DNA of 64,000 bases from Arenibacterium halophilum (GCF_005938225.1 NZ_VCPC01000001.1:372001-436000); one strand, 5' to 3'; positions 1 through 9,400 are shown, counted from the stretch's first letter. Translations and numbers: made by a program. The notes: generated by a model not told the origin, from the sequence alone.

Positions 1-290
<290 letters not shown>

Positions 291-329
291 TCAAATACAA
301 ACTGTTGTTTATTCCTTTGAGGCAAGCGC

Positions 330-1223
330 ATGAGCGAACAGGACATCATCGACCTTTTGACCGGCAACCTCGCCTATATTCTGGGCGCGATCCTTTTGGT
401 GGTGATCGTCGTCAAGGGCGTGCGGATTGTGCCGCAATCCGAAAAATACGTCGTCGAACGGTTTGGCCGCCTGCATTCGGTGCTTGGCCCGGGGATCAAC
501 TTTACCGTGCCGTTTCTGGATGTTGTGGCGCATCGCATCTCGATCCTCGAACGCCAGCTGCCTACCGCCAGTCAAGATGCAATCACCCGCGACAACGTGT
601 TGGTGCAGGTCGATACATCCGTTTTCTACCGCATCATCGAGCCGGAAAAGACCGTGTACCGAATCCGCGACGTGGATGCGGCGATTGCCACGACGGTGGC
701 CGGGATCGTGCGCGCGGAAATCGGCAAGATGGACTTGGACGACGTTCAATCAAACCGCGACCAGTTGATCAGTACGATCAAAACCAGCGTGGAAGATGCT
801 GTCGACAACTGGGGCATCGAGGTCACGCGGGCCGAAATCCTTGACGTGAACCTGGATCAGGCCACCCGTGATGCGATGCTGCAGCAGCTGAATGCCGAAC
901 GCGAACGTCGCGCGCAGGTGACTCGCGCCGAAGGGCAAAAACGCGCGGTCGAGTTGCAGGCCGATGCCGAACTTTACGCCGCCGAGCAGGTTGCCAAGGC
1001 CCGCCGCATTCAAGCCGATGCCGAAGCTTATGCCACGGGCGTCGTTGCTGCCGCGATCAAGGAAAACGGGCTGGAAGCGGCACAGTATCAGGTTGCGCTG
1101 AAACAGGTCGAGGCGCTGAACAAGCTGGGCGCCGGTGACGGCCAGCAAACGATCATCCTGCCTGCCAATGCGCTTGAGGCCTTTGGCGATGCCTTCAAGA
1201 TGCTGAAAGGGGGCCGGGGATGA
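330..1223 (+). CDS. qmcA: SPFH/band 7 family membrane protein (paraslipin, QmcA-like)
   Basis: A 297-residue protein with one N-terminal membrane segment (about residues 12-30), a band 7/SPFH domain (about 30-190) and an alanine/glutamate/arginine-rich coiled coil (about 190-245) of the kind that drives oligomer ring assembly. Paraslipins form large membrane microdomain scaffolds and often bind membrane proteases. The gene starts at an ATG after GAGGC and overlaps the following NfeD-like gene by 4 bases (ATGA), so the two are translationally coupled. The SPFH-NfeD pairing is a standard arrangement and supports the call. The partner protease is not in the window. Confidence 0.88.
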   Translation: MSEQDIIDLLTGNLAYILGAILLVVIVVKGVRIVPQSEKYVVERFGRLHSVLGPGINFTVPFLDVVAHRISILERQLPTASQDAITRDNVLVQVDTSVFYRIIEPEKTVYRIRDVDAAIATTVAGIVRAEIGKMDLDDVQSNRDQLISTIKTSVEDAVDNWGIEVTRAEILDVNLDQATRDAMLQQLNAERERRAQVTRAEGQKRAVELQADAELYAAEQVAKARRIQADAEAYATGVVAAAIKENGLEAAQYQVALKQVEALNKLGAGDGQQTIILPANALEAFGDAFKMLKGGRG

Positions 1224-1486
1224 TCTGGACGATCTGGTGGGCCTGGCTTTGTGTCGCGATCGTGTTGGGCATCGTCGAGGTCATGGTTCCTGGGTTCATC
1301 TTTCTGGGTTTCGCGATCGGCGCGCTGGCGGTCAGCATGTTGATCCTGAACATCGGATTGGCGCTGTCGCTCCCCCTGATGGTGCTTCTCTTCTCGGCCC
1401 TGTCTCTGGTCGCATGGCTGGTGCTGCGGCGCATCTTTGCGCGGCCACATGGCGTGAAATACTTCGACCGCGATATCAACGACTGA
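1220..1486 (+). CDS. NfeD-like membrane protein, short form without OB domain
   Basis: An 88-residue protein made almost entirely of three hydrophobic segments (about 2-24, 27-45, 47-68), followed by a short basic then acidic tail ending FDRDIND. It starts inside the stop of the upstream SPFH gene. NfeD1b proteins paired with paraslipins usually run to about 150 residues, with a C-terminal OB-fold that contacts the SPFH partner. That domain is absent here, so only the membrane half is encoded. The next gene converges on it, ending two bases away, and leaves no room for a longer reading frame. Confidence 0.75.
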   Translation: MIWTIWWAWLCVAIVLGIVEVMVPGFIFLGFAIGALAVSMLILNIGLALSLPLMVLLFSALSLVAWLVLRRIFARPHGVKYFDRDIND

Positions 1487-1487
1487 C

Positions 1488-3080
1488 CTAATTTCCCGCG
1501 AGCAGCGTCAGAACCGAATTGCCGACCTGAGCAGTGTTCTGAACGCCGCTAAGGGTAAGGTAGCGGTTGCGCAGCTGATCCATCAAATCGGGGTCAGTAA
1601 AATCGGCAAGATCATCGGTGCCGAAGTAGTTCTGCGCGCGCACCTTCATGTCATTCAACTGCCGGTCGATATCCAGCGCGCCAAAACTGGGCGGCAGGCC
1701 AAAGATCGTTTCAAACACCGCGCGCAGCGGTTTCGACGCCAGAACCCCGTACCATTGGGCATCGGTGCTTAGCGCGTTTTTCACCGTATCGTTCAATTCG
1801 CGTTCCAGTGACATGGCAACCCGCATCGATGCATCGCTTTGTCCGATCTGGATTTCGAATTGCCGGTCCAGATAATTCTGCACGATGCCTTCGGCGAACC
1901 CGGCAGGGTATACCCGGCCTTCGGTTTCGGGCTTCATGATGAAGGCATCGGCGAATGCGTGATAGCGCTGATCCTGCTCAAGATTGAGGTACGACAACGG
2001 GTTGTCACGATCCGAGTTCAGGATTTTGGCCGCAAATTGAGCGCCGTCTGCCCGCGACGGCAGATCAAAGAAGGCAAATGTATCCAGCATCAGGCCGATA
2101 TCGGAAAACAGCTCTGACGGCGAGCCGATCACCGTCGCGCGAGCGTTCACTGTTTCAACCAGTTTTTCCAACCGACTGGTGTAAGGCGCGTTCACGGCCT
2201 CTGCCTCGGCCCTGGCGTGAAATCCAAACGCCTCTGCCAAGGCCAGATAGCGGGTATCGTCCTGCGTGTTGGCGACTGAAGCTGCATCGCCCAGGTCAGA
2301 CTCGAGCACCTCGCGGAGGAAGTCCGGGCGGTAGATATCATTTTCCAGCCCGAAAATGTCCAGCGTGGCCTCCAGCAGCTCTGGTTCGGCGAAAAGGTCA
2401 TCCGCCGTCTTTATACTACCCGCCACCCCGTCAAATTTGGCGGCAAATCCGTAAATCGTGTCTTTCTGCGCCAGTTTCTCGGCAAAACCGAAGGCTTCAG
2501 CCATCTCGGCATAGCGTGGATCGGACAAGCGGTTGGCAAAGGATGCCGGGTCTGTCACGTCAGAGTTCAAAACCTGTTTCAAAAAGAACGTATTGCTCCG
2601 GTCCCCCTCCAGCCCGAATTGCGACAATGCCGCTGTCAGCAAGGCCGGGCGACGCAGCAGATCATCGGCGGTTTTCAGACCGGCCAGTTCTTCCATCACC
2701 TCGCTCGCCGAACTCAGCCCTTCCAGCTGCGGCGCCTCGCCCGCGAAATTGAACGCCTTGGCAAAGGCCAGGTAACGGTTATCGGCCAGTTTGTTGGCCA
2801 GCGAGCCGCTGTCGGACAGGTCGGAATCAAGGATTTTCTTGATGAAGGCGCGGTTGTTGATGTCCTCGTCCAGACCGAAAGCCCCCAGTGCCACGCGCAG
2901 CAGCGCGCGATCTTCCATCAGCTGTTCCGAGCTTTGCACAACCTTCAGCTTGTCCATGAAATGCTGAGTATCGCGGGTGACCTGAGGCGATTGCGCATAC
3001 AGCGCCTGCTGCTGCCCACGGGTGCGCTGCAAGAAGCCATATCCGGCAAGACCGGTTCCGATCACCGTGGGAGTAAACAT
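1488..3080 (-). CDS. DUF1217 repeat protein (possible flagellum-associated)
   Basis: A 530-residue soluble-looking protein beginning MFTPTVIGTGLAGYGFLQRT. It contains at least four imperfect ~100-residue repeats, each with a helix around a FGL or FDL motif and then a segment like DSDLSDSGSLANKLADNRYLAFA (aspartate-rich, then NxxxDxRY). This is the DUF1217 pattern. In rhizobia and roseobacters the family sits in or near flagellar gene sets, which suggests a flagellar role, but no flagellar gene is adjacent here. The start is the ATG at 3078-3080, preceded by GGAAAGGTCAGG. An upstream in-frame extension lacks a ribosome binding site. Function is unknown. Confidence 0.72.
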   Translation of the reverse strand: MFTPTVIGTGLAGYGFLQRTRGQQQALYAQSPQVTRDTQHFMDKLKVVQSSEQLMEDRALLRVALGAFGLDEDINNRAFIKKILDSDLSDSGSLANKLADNRYLAFAKAFNFAGEAPQLEGLSSASEVMEELAGLKTADDLLRRPALLTAALSQFGLEGDRSNTFFLKQVLNSDVTDPASFANRLSDPRYAEMAEAFGFAEKLAQKDTIYGFAAKFDGVAGSIKTADDLFAEPELLEATLDIFGLENDIYRPDFLREVLESDLGDAASVANTQDDTRYLALAEAFGFHARAEAEAVNAPYTSRLEKLVETVNARATVIGSPSELFSDIGLMLDTFAFFDLPSRADGAQFAAKILNSDRDNPLSYLNLEQDQRYHAFADAFIMKPETEGRVYPAGFAEGIVQNYLDRQFEIQIGQSDASMRVAMSLERELNDTVKNALSTDAQWYGVLASKPLRAVFETIFGLPPSFGALDIDRQLNDMKVRAQNYFGTDDLADFTDPDLMDQLRNRYLTLSGVQNTAQVGNSVLTLLAGN

Positions 3081-3248
3081 ATCCTGACCTTTCCGCACCT
3101 GTGCACAAAGCCGCCCGCGATGGTGGTAGCGGCCAACCGTTAACAAGTGGTTGTTCAGACAATTCTACCAATCGCCGCGCACCACACGGCCTTTACGTGC
3201 GCGGGTGGAAATCTTATATAAATCCTCGGATAACAGACCGAGGCCCCG

Positions 3249-3611
3249 ATGACCCAGACGCCCGAAGCCCTTGAAGGCGCGCCGCTGATTGCGCCCTCGT
3301 CGACCGATCACCCCCTGTACGATCAAGTGGTCGAGGCGTGCCGTACGGTGTACGACCCGGAGATCCCGGTTAACATCTACGAGCTTGGACTGATCTATAC
3401 CATTGATATAAATCAGGAAAACGAGGTTCGGATCATCATGTCGCTGACCGCACCCGGATGCCCTGTTGCCGGAGAGATGCCCGGCTGGCTGGCCGATGCC
3501 ATCGAACCGATCCCCGGTGTCAAACAGGTGGATGTGCAACTGACGTGGGAGCCGCCCTGGGGCATGGAAATGATGAGCGACGAGGCCCGGCTCGAGCTGG
3601 GTTTCATGTAG
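3249..3611 (+). CDS. sufT: SUF-system Fe-S assembly protein (MIP18/DUF59 family, SufT-like)
   Basis: A 120-residue MIP18/DUF59-domain protein with the family core VYDPEIPVNIYELGLIY (about residues 34-50) and APGCPVAGEMP, where Cys71 is the conserved reactive cysteine. Family members help mature Fe-S proteins, acting after the scaffold. The next gene, 71 bases downstream on the same strand, is an A-type Fe-S carrier, which fits a small Fe-S module. The remaining suf genes (sufBCDS, iscR) are not in the window, so this pair is either detached from them or placed at an operon end that a divergent gene now blocks. Confidence 0.82.
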   Translation: MTQTPEALEGAPLIAPSSTDHPLYDQVVEACRTVYDPEIPVNIYELGLIYTIDINQENEVRIIMSLTAPGCPVAGEMPGWLADAIEPIPGVKQVDVQLTWEPPWGMEMMSDEARLELGFM

Positions 3612-3682
3612 GCGCGCTGCCGCGCACTTGAGACGGCACCGCAAAGCCCCTAGGTTGATGGGGTAAGGATAGAGGTGTTTAC

Positions 3683-4051
3683 ATGTTCGGTATTCCCGGC
3701 AAACAGGCCGTCACCCTGACCCCGGCGGCGGCCACACAGATTTCCCGCCTGATGCAACGCGCGGGCCATTCCGGCCTGCGGATCGGCGTGAAGAAGGGCG
3801 GCTGTGCGGGCATGGAATACACCATGGATTACGTTTCGGACACGGACCCGAACGACGAAGTCGTGGAACAGGATGGCGCCCGGGTGATGATCGCCCCAAT
3901 GGCGCAGATGTTCCTGTTCGGCACCGAAATCGACTATCAGACCAGCCTGTTGGAATCCGGGTTCAAGTTCAACAACCCGAACGTGGCCGAGGCGTGTGGC
4001 TGCGGCGAGTCGATCAAGTTCAATGACATGACCCTGCCAACCGGCAACTGA
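3683..4051 (+). CDS. sufA: A-type iron-sulfur cluster carrier (HesB/IscA/SufA family)
   Basis: A 122-residue HesB/IscA-type protein. The three cysteines that bind iron or an Fe-S cluster are all present: Cys41 in KKGGCAGMEY, and Cys105 and Cys107 in EACGCGES. A-type carriers take a cluster from the scaffold and pass it to target apoproteins. It lies directly behind the SufT-like gene and five bases ahead of the TfoX-like gene. IscA, SufA and ErpA cannot be told apart from sequence alone; SufA is preferred because of the SufT neighbour. Confidence 0.82.
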   Translation: MFGIPGKQAVTLTPAAATQISRLMQRAGHSGLRIGVKKGGCAGMEYTMDYVSDTDPNDEVVEQDGARVMIAPMAQMFLFGTEIDYQTSLLESGFKFNNPNVAEACGCGESIKFNDMTLPTGN

Positions 4052-4056
4052 CGCGC

Positions 4057-4380
4057 ATGGCGATATCCGACAGCGATATCGCCTTTGCGCTTGAGTTGTT
4101 CGAAGGTCTTGGCCCGCTGACCACCCGCCGCATGTTCGGCGGCATGTGCCTGTATCGGGACGGCACCGTGTTCGCGTTGATGCGCAGCGATGGAGAGTTG
4201 CTGTTGAAGGCCGTCGGCAGCTTTCGTGACGAGGTGAGCGCGCAGGGCTGGGACCGCTGGGTGCATACCCGCGCCAATGGCGCATCCACCGCGATGCCCT
4301 ATTGGGTCATCCCCCCTGCCCTGTTGGACGATCCCGATGAAGCCTGCGCGCACGCGCGCCGGGCCTTGGCCGAGCTTTAA
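4057..4380 (+). CDS. TfoX/Sxy N-terminal domain protein
   Basis: A 107-residue protein consisting of the TfoX N-terminal domain only, with the typical LTTRRMFGGMCLYRDGTVFAL stretch near residues 22-42. Full-length TfoX/Sxy regulates natural competence in gammaproteobacteria through CRP-S promoters, but single-domain members are common in alphaproteobacteria and have no proven role. The gene starts five bases after the Fe-S carrier stop and is probably cotranscribed with it. No competence genes are nearby, so the competence role should not be transferred. Confidence 0.7.
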   Translation: MAISDSDIAFALELFEGLGPLTTRRMFGGMCLYRDGTVFALMRSDGELLLKAVGSFRDEVSAQGWDRWVHTRANGASTAMPYWVIPPALLDDPDEACAHARRALAEL

Positions 4381-4482
4381 GCCTGCGGGACGATCCCTTG
4401 GCATTCCGCATCCGCCAGATTGTTTCGCCCCGGCGGCGATGCTACCACAGGCGCTGAACCGAACAAAAACGGAGAGTGGCGG

Positions 4483-5241
4483 GTGCGACGGAAACTGGCG
4501 GCAGGCAACTGGAAGATGAACGGCCTCTCGGGCGATCTGGGCGTTCTGGCGGATCTGGCCGCAGCCCATGGCGAAGGTGATGTCGATATTCTGATCTGTC
4601 CGCCGCACACGTTGGTCAACCGCGCGGCCCAGACAGTGGCCGACGGTAAGATCCGCATCGGGGGGCAGGATTGCCACGCCGCCGAGACCGGCGCGCACAC
4701 CGGCGATGTCAGCGCCGCCATGCTGGTAGATGCCGGGGCAAAATGGGTGATCGTCGGCCATTCCGAGCGGCGCACCGATCACGACGAAAGCGACAGCGAT
4801 GTGCGCAACAAGGCGCGGGCCGCCATTGACGCCGGGCTGGGCGTGATCGTCTGTGTCGGAGAGTCACTGGCCCAGCGCGAAGCAGCCAATACGCTGGATA
4901 TCATCGGCGGCCAGCTGTCCGGGTCGATCCCCGATCTGGTGACCGGGCAGAATCTTGTGGTGGCCTATGAGCCGATCTGGGCCATCGGCACCGGCAAGGT
5001 GCCCACCACGGACGAAATCGGCGAGGTGCATGATTTCATCCGCGCCCGCCTGGAGCGCCGCTTTGGCGCGGGCGTCGCGCGGTCGGTTCGGCTGCTGTAT
5101 GGCGGATCGGTGAAGGCCGGGAACGCCGCCGACATATTCGCCGTCTCGAACGTGGATGGCGCGTTGGTGGGTGGCGCCAGCCTGACGGCGGCCGATTTCT
5201 CGCCCATCGTCACGGCGCTGGAACAGGCAGCAAAAGCCTAG
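4483..5241 (+). CDS. tpiA: Triosephosphate isomerase
   Basis: A 252-residue TIM-barrel enzyme that interconverts dihydroxyacetone phosphate and glyceraldehyde 3-phosphate in the cytoplasm. All catalytic residues are visible: Lys11 in GNWKMNG, His93 in VGHSERR and Glu163 in AYEPIWAIGTG, plus the phosphate-binding YGGSV near 206-210. The chosen start is a GTG at 4483 after GGAGAG; it gives the standard family length, while an upstream in-frame start would add an unconserved 21-residue leader. The stop overlaps the convergent DUF1206 gene by 4 bases. Confidence 0.94.
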   Translation: MRRKLAAGNWKMNGLSGDLGVLADLAAAHGEGDVDILICPPHTLVNRAAQTVADGKIRIGGQDCHAAETGAHTGDVSAAMLVDAGAKWVIVGHSERRTDHDESDSDVRNKARAAIDAGLGVIVCVGESLAQREAANTLDIIGGQLSGSIPDLVTGQNLVVAYEPIWAIGTGKVPTTDEIGEVHDFIRARLERRFGAGVARSVRLLYGGSVKAGNAADIFAVSNVDGALVGGASLTAADFSPIVTALEQAAKA

Positions 5242-6104
5242 CTTGTGACACGACGCAAGTGGCGGGCCGCCTTCAGCTTGGCGTCCGTGGCCAGCGTTTT
5301 CAGCTTGCGTTCAGAGAGAGCAGGAATAGCGCGGTAGATCGCTTCGACCGCGTTTTCCACCGCAAAGGCCAGCAAGCCCAGTGCGACCGCTCCAAGAAGG
5401 AGGCGGCCGAACGGGGCGGCGCGCAGGGTGCCCAGTGCCTCGCCCAGGCCCTTGGCTTGCTGCGGATCGGTGTTCAATGCGGCAAAGACGATCGACACGC
5501 CAATGATCGCGATCACCACGCCTTCGGCAATACAGCCGAATTTCATCACGGGGCTCAGCTTCAGCGACATGGGAGTGAGGCGGATCTGTTTCTTGTACTT
5601 CTCGGCCACGCCCTTCCAGACGTAATACACACCCGCCCCGATGGTGGCGACACCGACCCCCGCGACCAGCCAGACGCCATAGGGCATAGCAAGGATCTGC
5701 GCGGTCACGCTTTCGGTGCCGCTGCCACCTTCGCCGCTATCCTTGCCGCGCAGGGCGACAGTGGCAACCGACACCCCGATCCCGGCATGGATCACCCCTG
5801 TCACCACCAACCCGGCGCGTGACAGCAGACCCTTCGCATCATTGCCGTAGCGTTCCAAATCCATCCAGGCGTCGATCAACCGCCAGATCGTGTAGGCAAA
5901 CAGCCCCAGTGCAATCCCCCACAGCAGCGGCACACCCCAGCCTTCGCCCAGCAGCTCGGCCAGCGCATCGGTGGTGCCTTCGGCTTCGTCGCCATCAATC
6001 GCGGCGCCCAGCGCCAGCCCCCCGACCGCCGTGTAAACGGCTGCCCGCGCGAAATAGCCCGCGCGCATGACGGGAATGACCCAGTCCGGTGCCTGATCTG
6101 ACAT
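5238..6104 (-). CDS. DUF1206 membrane protein
   Basis: A 288-residue integral membrane protein with about six hydrophobic segments arranged as three similar pairs. Each pair begins with a small-residue-rich stretch such as MRAGYFARAAVYTAVGGLALG, AGLVVTGVIHAGIGVSV or FGCIAEGVVIAIIGVSIV. This three-fold repeat is the hallmark of DUF1206. Function is unknown. It follows dctM by 68 bases on the same strand but has no evident link with dicarboxylate transport. Its stop overlaps that of tpiA. Confidence 0.8.
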   Translation of the reverse strand: MSDQAPDWVIPVMRAGYFARAAVYTAVGGLALGAAIDGDEAEGTTDALAELLGEGWGVPLLWGIALGLFAYTIWRLIDAWMDLERYGNDAKGLLSRAGLVVTGVIHAGIGVSVATVALRGKDSGEGGSGTESVTAQILAMPYGVWLVAGVGVATIGAGVYYVWKGVAEKYKKQIRLTPMSLKLSPVMKFGCIAEGVVIAIIGVSIVFAALNTDPQQAKGLGEALGTLRAAPFGRLLLGAVALGLLAFAVENAVEAIYRAIPALSERKLKTLATDAKLKAARHLRRVTS

Positions 6105-6172
6105 GAAAGCGCCCTCCCTGTGGATACAGGAAGGACGCGCGATGTGCCGGATTGGTTCCCGAAGGGCCAGCT

Positions 6173-7603
6173 TTAGTTGGTGATGATCTCAGGCCCCATC
6201 AGCGAAATCGGCAACCATGTCGACAGGAACGGCACATAGGTGATCAGGATCAGGAAGACGAAAAGCACCATCAGGAAGGGCAGCGCCGCCCGGACCACGC
6301 CCATCATCGACAGCCCCGCCACGCCCGAAGTGACGAACAGGTTCAGCCCCACCGGCGGCGTGATCATCCCGATTTCCATGTTCACCACCATGATGATGCC
6401 CAGATGGATCGGGTCGATCCCCAGCTGGATCGCAATTGGGAACACCAGCGGTGCGACGATCACGATCAGCCCCGAAGGTTCCATGAACTGCCCGCCGATC
6501 AGCAGGATCACGTTCACCACGATCAGGAACATCACCGGGCCAAAGCCCGCGCTCAGCATGGCGCTGGCGATCTGCTGGGGGATCTGTTCATCGGTCAGAA
6601 CATGCTTCAGGATCAGCGCGTTTGCGATAATGAACATCAGCATGATGGTCAGCTTGCCCGCCTCCAGCAGCGTATCGCGGGTGTCGCGGTGGAAGAAGGC
6701 GGTGACGATGGCATAGGGCTTGTCGAGCAGCGTCAACGGGCGCGAGGGCGCGCCGTCAACAGCCGCCGCCGACAGGCTTTGCGCCGCGCGCGCCTTCAGC
6801 GGGCCCATGTCGCGATAGACGAACAGCGCCACGATGGCCGCATATACGGACGCCACGGCGGCTGCCTCGGTCGGGGTGAAGATCGCGCCCGTCACGCCCG
6901 GAATGCCGTAGATCCCGACCATGATGATGACGATCAGCATCAGCCCCCAGAACGCCTCGCGGAAGCTGGCGCCGATCTCGCCCCAGCCCTGCCATTCGCC
7001 CTTGGGCATGTCGCGGACGATGGCCATGATATAGATCGTCACCATCAGCATGACACCTGCCAGCAGGCCCGGAATGACGCCCGCCAGGAACATCCGCCCG
7101 ACCGAGACATCCGTGGCGCTGGCATAGACCACCATCACGATGGACGGCGGGATCAGGATGCCCAGCGTGCCCGCGTTGCAGATCACCCCGGCGGCGAATT
7201 CCTTGGTATACCCGGCCTGCTTCATTGCCGCGATCACGATTGTGCCGATGGCCACCACGGTGGCCGGAGACGACCCCGACAGCGCGGCAAAGATCATGCA
7301 GGCAAAGACGCCCGCAATTGCCAGCCCGCCGCGCAGGTGCCCGACACAGGCGATGGAAAAGCGGATGATCCGTTTCGCCACGCCGCCTGTGCTCATGAAG
7401 GACGAGGCAAGGATGAAGAAGGGAATGGCCAGCAGCGTATAGTGCCCCGCCATCGCCTGATAGAGCGACTGTGCGATGGACGCGAGCGATGTGTCCGAGA
7501 ACGCCAGCAGGAAGATGATCGAGGACATGCCTAGCGATACCGCGATCGGAACCCCGATCAGCAGGAAGGCCATGACCATTGAAAACAGAAGGACGACATC
7601 CAT
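6173..7603 (-). CDS. dctM: TRAP transporter large permease (DctM)
   Basis: A 476-residue polytopic protein of the DctM family, the ion-coupled channel subunit of a tripartite ATP-independent periplasmic transporter. The N-terminus (LFSMVMAFLLIGVPIAVSLG) and the interior GSSPATVVAIGTI and ITPPVGLNLFV stretches are typical. It is some 45 residues longer than most DctM proteins because of a hydrophilic insert at about residues 268-312 (around RAAQSLSAAAVDGAPSRP), probably a cytoplasmic loop. It is the last gene of the dctP-dctQ-dctM operon and starts six bases after dctQ. Confidence 0.92.
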   Translation of the reverse strand: MDVVLLFSMVMAFLLIGVPIAVSLGMSSIIFLLAFSDTSLASIAQSLYQAMAGHYTLLAIPFFILASSFMSTGGVAKRIIRFSIACVGHLRGGLAIAGVFACMIFAALSGSSPATVVAIGTIVIAAMKQAGYTKEFAAGVICNAGTLGILIPPSIVMVVYASATDVSVGRMFLAGVIPGLLAGVMLMVTIYIMAIVRDMPKGEWQGWGEIGASFREAFWGLMLIVIIMVGIYGIPGVTGAIFTPTEAAAVASVYAAIVALFVYRDMGPLKARAAQSLSAAAVDGAPSRPLTLLDKPYAIVTAFFHRDTRDTLLEAGKLTIMLMFIIANALILKHVLTDEQIPQQIASAMLSAGFGPVMFLIVVNVILLIGGQFMEPSGLIVIVAPLVFPIAIQLGIDPIHLGIIMVVNMEIGMITPPVGLNLFVTSGVAGLSMMGVVRAALPFLMVLFVFLILITYVPFLSTWLPISLMGPEIITN

Positions 7604-7609
7604 AGCAGG

Positions 7610-8296
7610 TTACACTCCGGTCTTCTGGGCGGCATCGGCCACCGCATCTTCGGCTTCGTGGCTGACGATCAGGCTGGTCTGACGCCCGCCGATGACGGCG
7701 ATCAGCGCCTGCACCACACGCAGCACGATCAGCGCGGTGGAAAACGGCAGGATGACATAGGGGATCACGCGCGGCAGCTTGTCATAGGCTTCGCCATAGT
7801 TGATGGCGCCCTCCAGCCAGCGAAAGATGCCCAACATCGGCACCTGGTCTGTGACGTAAAAGGCGCGGTCGCGCACCCCGGTGGTAAAGCCGGTTGGAAG
7901 CCAGCGGCCCTCGGTCGGTTGCAGCGCAGCAAAGGGGGCCCAGTAATCCCACGCGCCTTTCAGCAGCAGCAGCGCATAAGCCACGCAGACAAGCCCGGCG
8001 ATGATCGCGAAAACGCGCTGCTTGCGTGAGTCGAACAGGTTGATCAGCGCGTCCACCCCAAGGTGCGATGTCACTTTGAACCCGTATGAAATGCCAAGCA
8101 GAACCAGCCAGGCAAACAGGATCAGCGTGACTTCAAGCCCCCAGATCAAGGATTCGTTGAACACATAGCGCAGCACGACGTTGACGAAGGTGATCAAGGT
8201 CATGAGCCCGAGGATCACGGCAATCGCCGTTTCCTCGATCGAATGAACGAAACGGCCGAAGGCGGTCTTCGGCCGGTAGTGCGACGGTCCTGACAT
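7610..8296 (-). CDS. dctQ: TRAP transporter small permease (DctQ)
   Basis: A 228-residue membrane protein with four predicted membrane segments (about 22-45, 55-75, 95-115, 170-195), matching the DctQ small permease. In TRAP systems it pairs with DctM, and the DctQ/DctM unit receives substrate from the periplasmic DctP. A long loop between segments three and four (about residues 120-165) is larger than in the shortest family members. It is separated from dctP by a 102-base spacer with a strong hairpin and is followed immediately by dctM. Confidence 0.88.
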   Translation of the reverse strand: MSGPSHYRPKTAFGRFVHSIEETAIAVILGLMTLITFVNVVLRYVFNESLIWGLEVTLILFAWLVLLGISYGFKVTSHLGVDALINLFDSRKQRVFAIIAGLVCVAYALLLLKGAWDYWAPFAALQPTEGRWLPTGFTTGVRDRAFYVTDQVPMLGIFRWLEGAINYGEAYDKLPRVIPYVILPFSTALIVLRVVQALIAVIGGRQTSLIVSHEAEDAVADAAQKTGV

Positions 8297-8360
8297 GCTG
8301 TCCCCCCGAGGATTCTGTTGGGCGTAGTGCGCCCTGTCCGGCCCCTCCGGCCGGCAAACC

Positions 8361-8386
8361 GGCCCGCCCCGATCACAGGGCGGGCC
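8361..8386 (-). other. Intercistronic hairpin between dctP and dctQ
   Basis: A perfect 9-bp inverted repeat, GGCCCGCCC and GGGCGGGCC around an 8-base loop, lies just after the dctP stop. There is no T-run on the transcribed side, so it is unlikely to be a full terminator. A stable stem here would protect the 3' end of dctP mRNA and lower read-through, giving more binding protein than permease. That role is an inference from position. Confidence 0.55.
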
Positions 8387-8398
8387 GACGATACGCGC

Positions 8399-9400
8399 TT
8401 ACATCGATGCGTTGATTTCCTGGGCTGCGGCGATGTTGTCGGCGCCCACGTCTGCCTCAAACTCGGCCCAGACCGGCTTCATCGCATCGACCCATGCCTG
8501 ACGCTGCTCGGCGGTCAGCTCGCGGATTTCGCCGCCCGCGTCCAGAATCGCCTGACGTGCCTCCATGTCGACCTGACCAACAGCGGCGTTGCGCTCGTTG
8601 CTGACCTCGCTCAGGATGGTCAGCAGCTGATCGCGCGTTTCGGCGTCAAGGCTGTCCAGCCAGTCGACCGACGTCACAACCAGATAGTCCAGCACACCGT
8701 GGTTGGTTTCGGTGCTGCCATCCTGCACCTCGAAAAACTTCTGGCCGTAGATGTTCGACCAGGTGTTTTCCTGTCCATCCACAACACCTGTCTGCAGCGC
8801 ACCGTAGACTTCCGAGAAGGCCATCGGCTGCGGCGAGGCATCCAGCGCCTTCATCTGCGCGACCAGCACATCGCTGGGCTGCACGCGGAATTTCAGACCA
8901 GCCGCATCGCCGGGCTCGACCAGCGGCTTGTTGGCCGAAAACTGCTTCATCCCGTTGTGCCAGAACTCCAGCCCCATCAGGCCCCGGCGCGCCATCGATT
9001 CCTTCATCGCCTGCCCGGTTTCCGAGTTTTGGAACGCGTCCACAGCTTCGATGCTCTTGAACATGAAGGGCAGATCGAAAATGCGGAATTGCTTGGTGAA
9101 GGCTTCGAATTTCGACAGCGAGGGCGCAGCCATCTGCACGTCGCCCTGCAGCATCGCTTCCAGCACCTGGTCGTCGTTGTAGAGCGTCGAGTTCGGATAG
9201 ACCTCCATGCAGGCCTTGCCGTTCATCTCTTCGTTCACCCGCTCCTGCAGAAGCGAGGCCGCCAGACCCTTGGGGTGACGGTCGGTGTTGGTGACATGGC
9301 TGAACTTGATCACCATCTCGCCATCGTCACACTGGGCAAAGCCCGCAGTGGCAGATAGCGACAGTGCCATGGCCGTGGCGGCAACGGTTACGATTTTCAT
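8399..9400 (-). CDS. dctP: TRAP transporter periplasmic solute-binding protein (DctP)
   Basis: A 333-residue secreted protein with a classic signal peptide (MKIVTVAATAMALSLSATAGFA, cleavage near residue 22). It is followed by a DctP domain with the conserved FRVQPSDVL region, whose arginine binds the substrate carboxylate, and VDGQENTWSNI. It should capture C4-dicarboxylates or related organic acids in the periplasm and deliver them to DctQM. The start is supported by GGGAGGAG eight bases upstream. A 267-base regulatory region separates it from dctD, which is transcribed in the same direction. The exact substrate cannot be read from the sequence. Confidence 0.92.
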   Translation of the reverse strand: MKIVTVAATAMALSLSATAGFAQCDDGEMVIKFSHVTNTDRHPKGLAASLLQERVNEEMNGKACMEVYPNSTLYNDDQVLEAMLQGDVQMAAPSLSKFEAFTKQFRIFDLPFMFKSIEAVDAFQNSETGQAMKESMARRGLMGLEFWHNGMKQFSANKPLVEPGDAAGLKFRVQPSDVLVAQMKALDASPQPMAFSEVYGALQTGVVDGQENTWSNIYGQKFFEVQDGSTETNHGVLDYLVVTSVDWLDSLDAETRDQLLTILSEVSNERNAAVGQVDMEARQAILDAGGEIRELTAEQRQAWVDAMKPVWAEFEADVGADNIAAAQEINASM

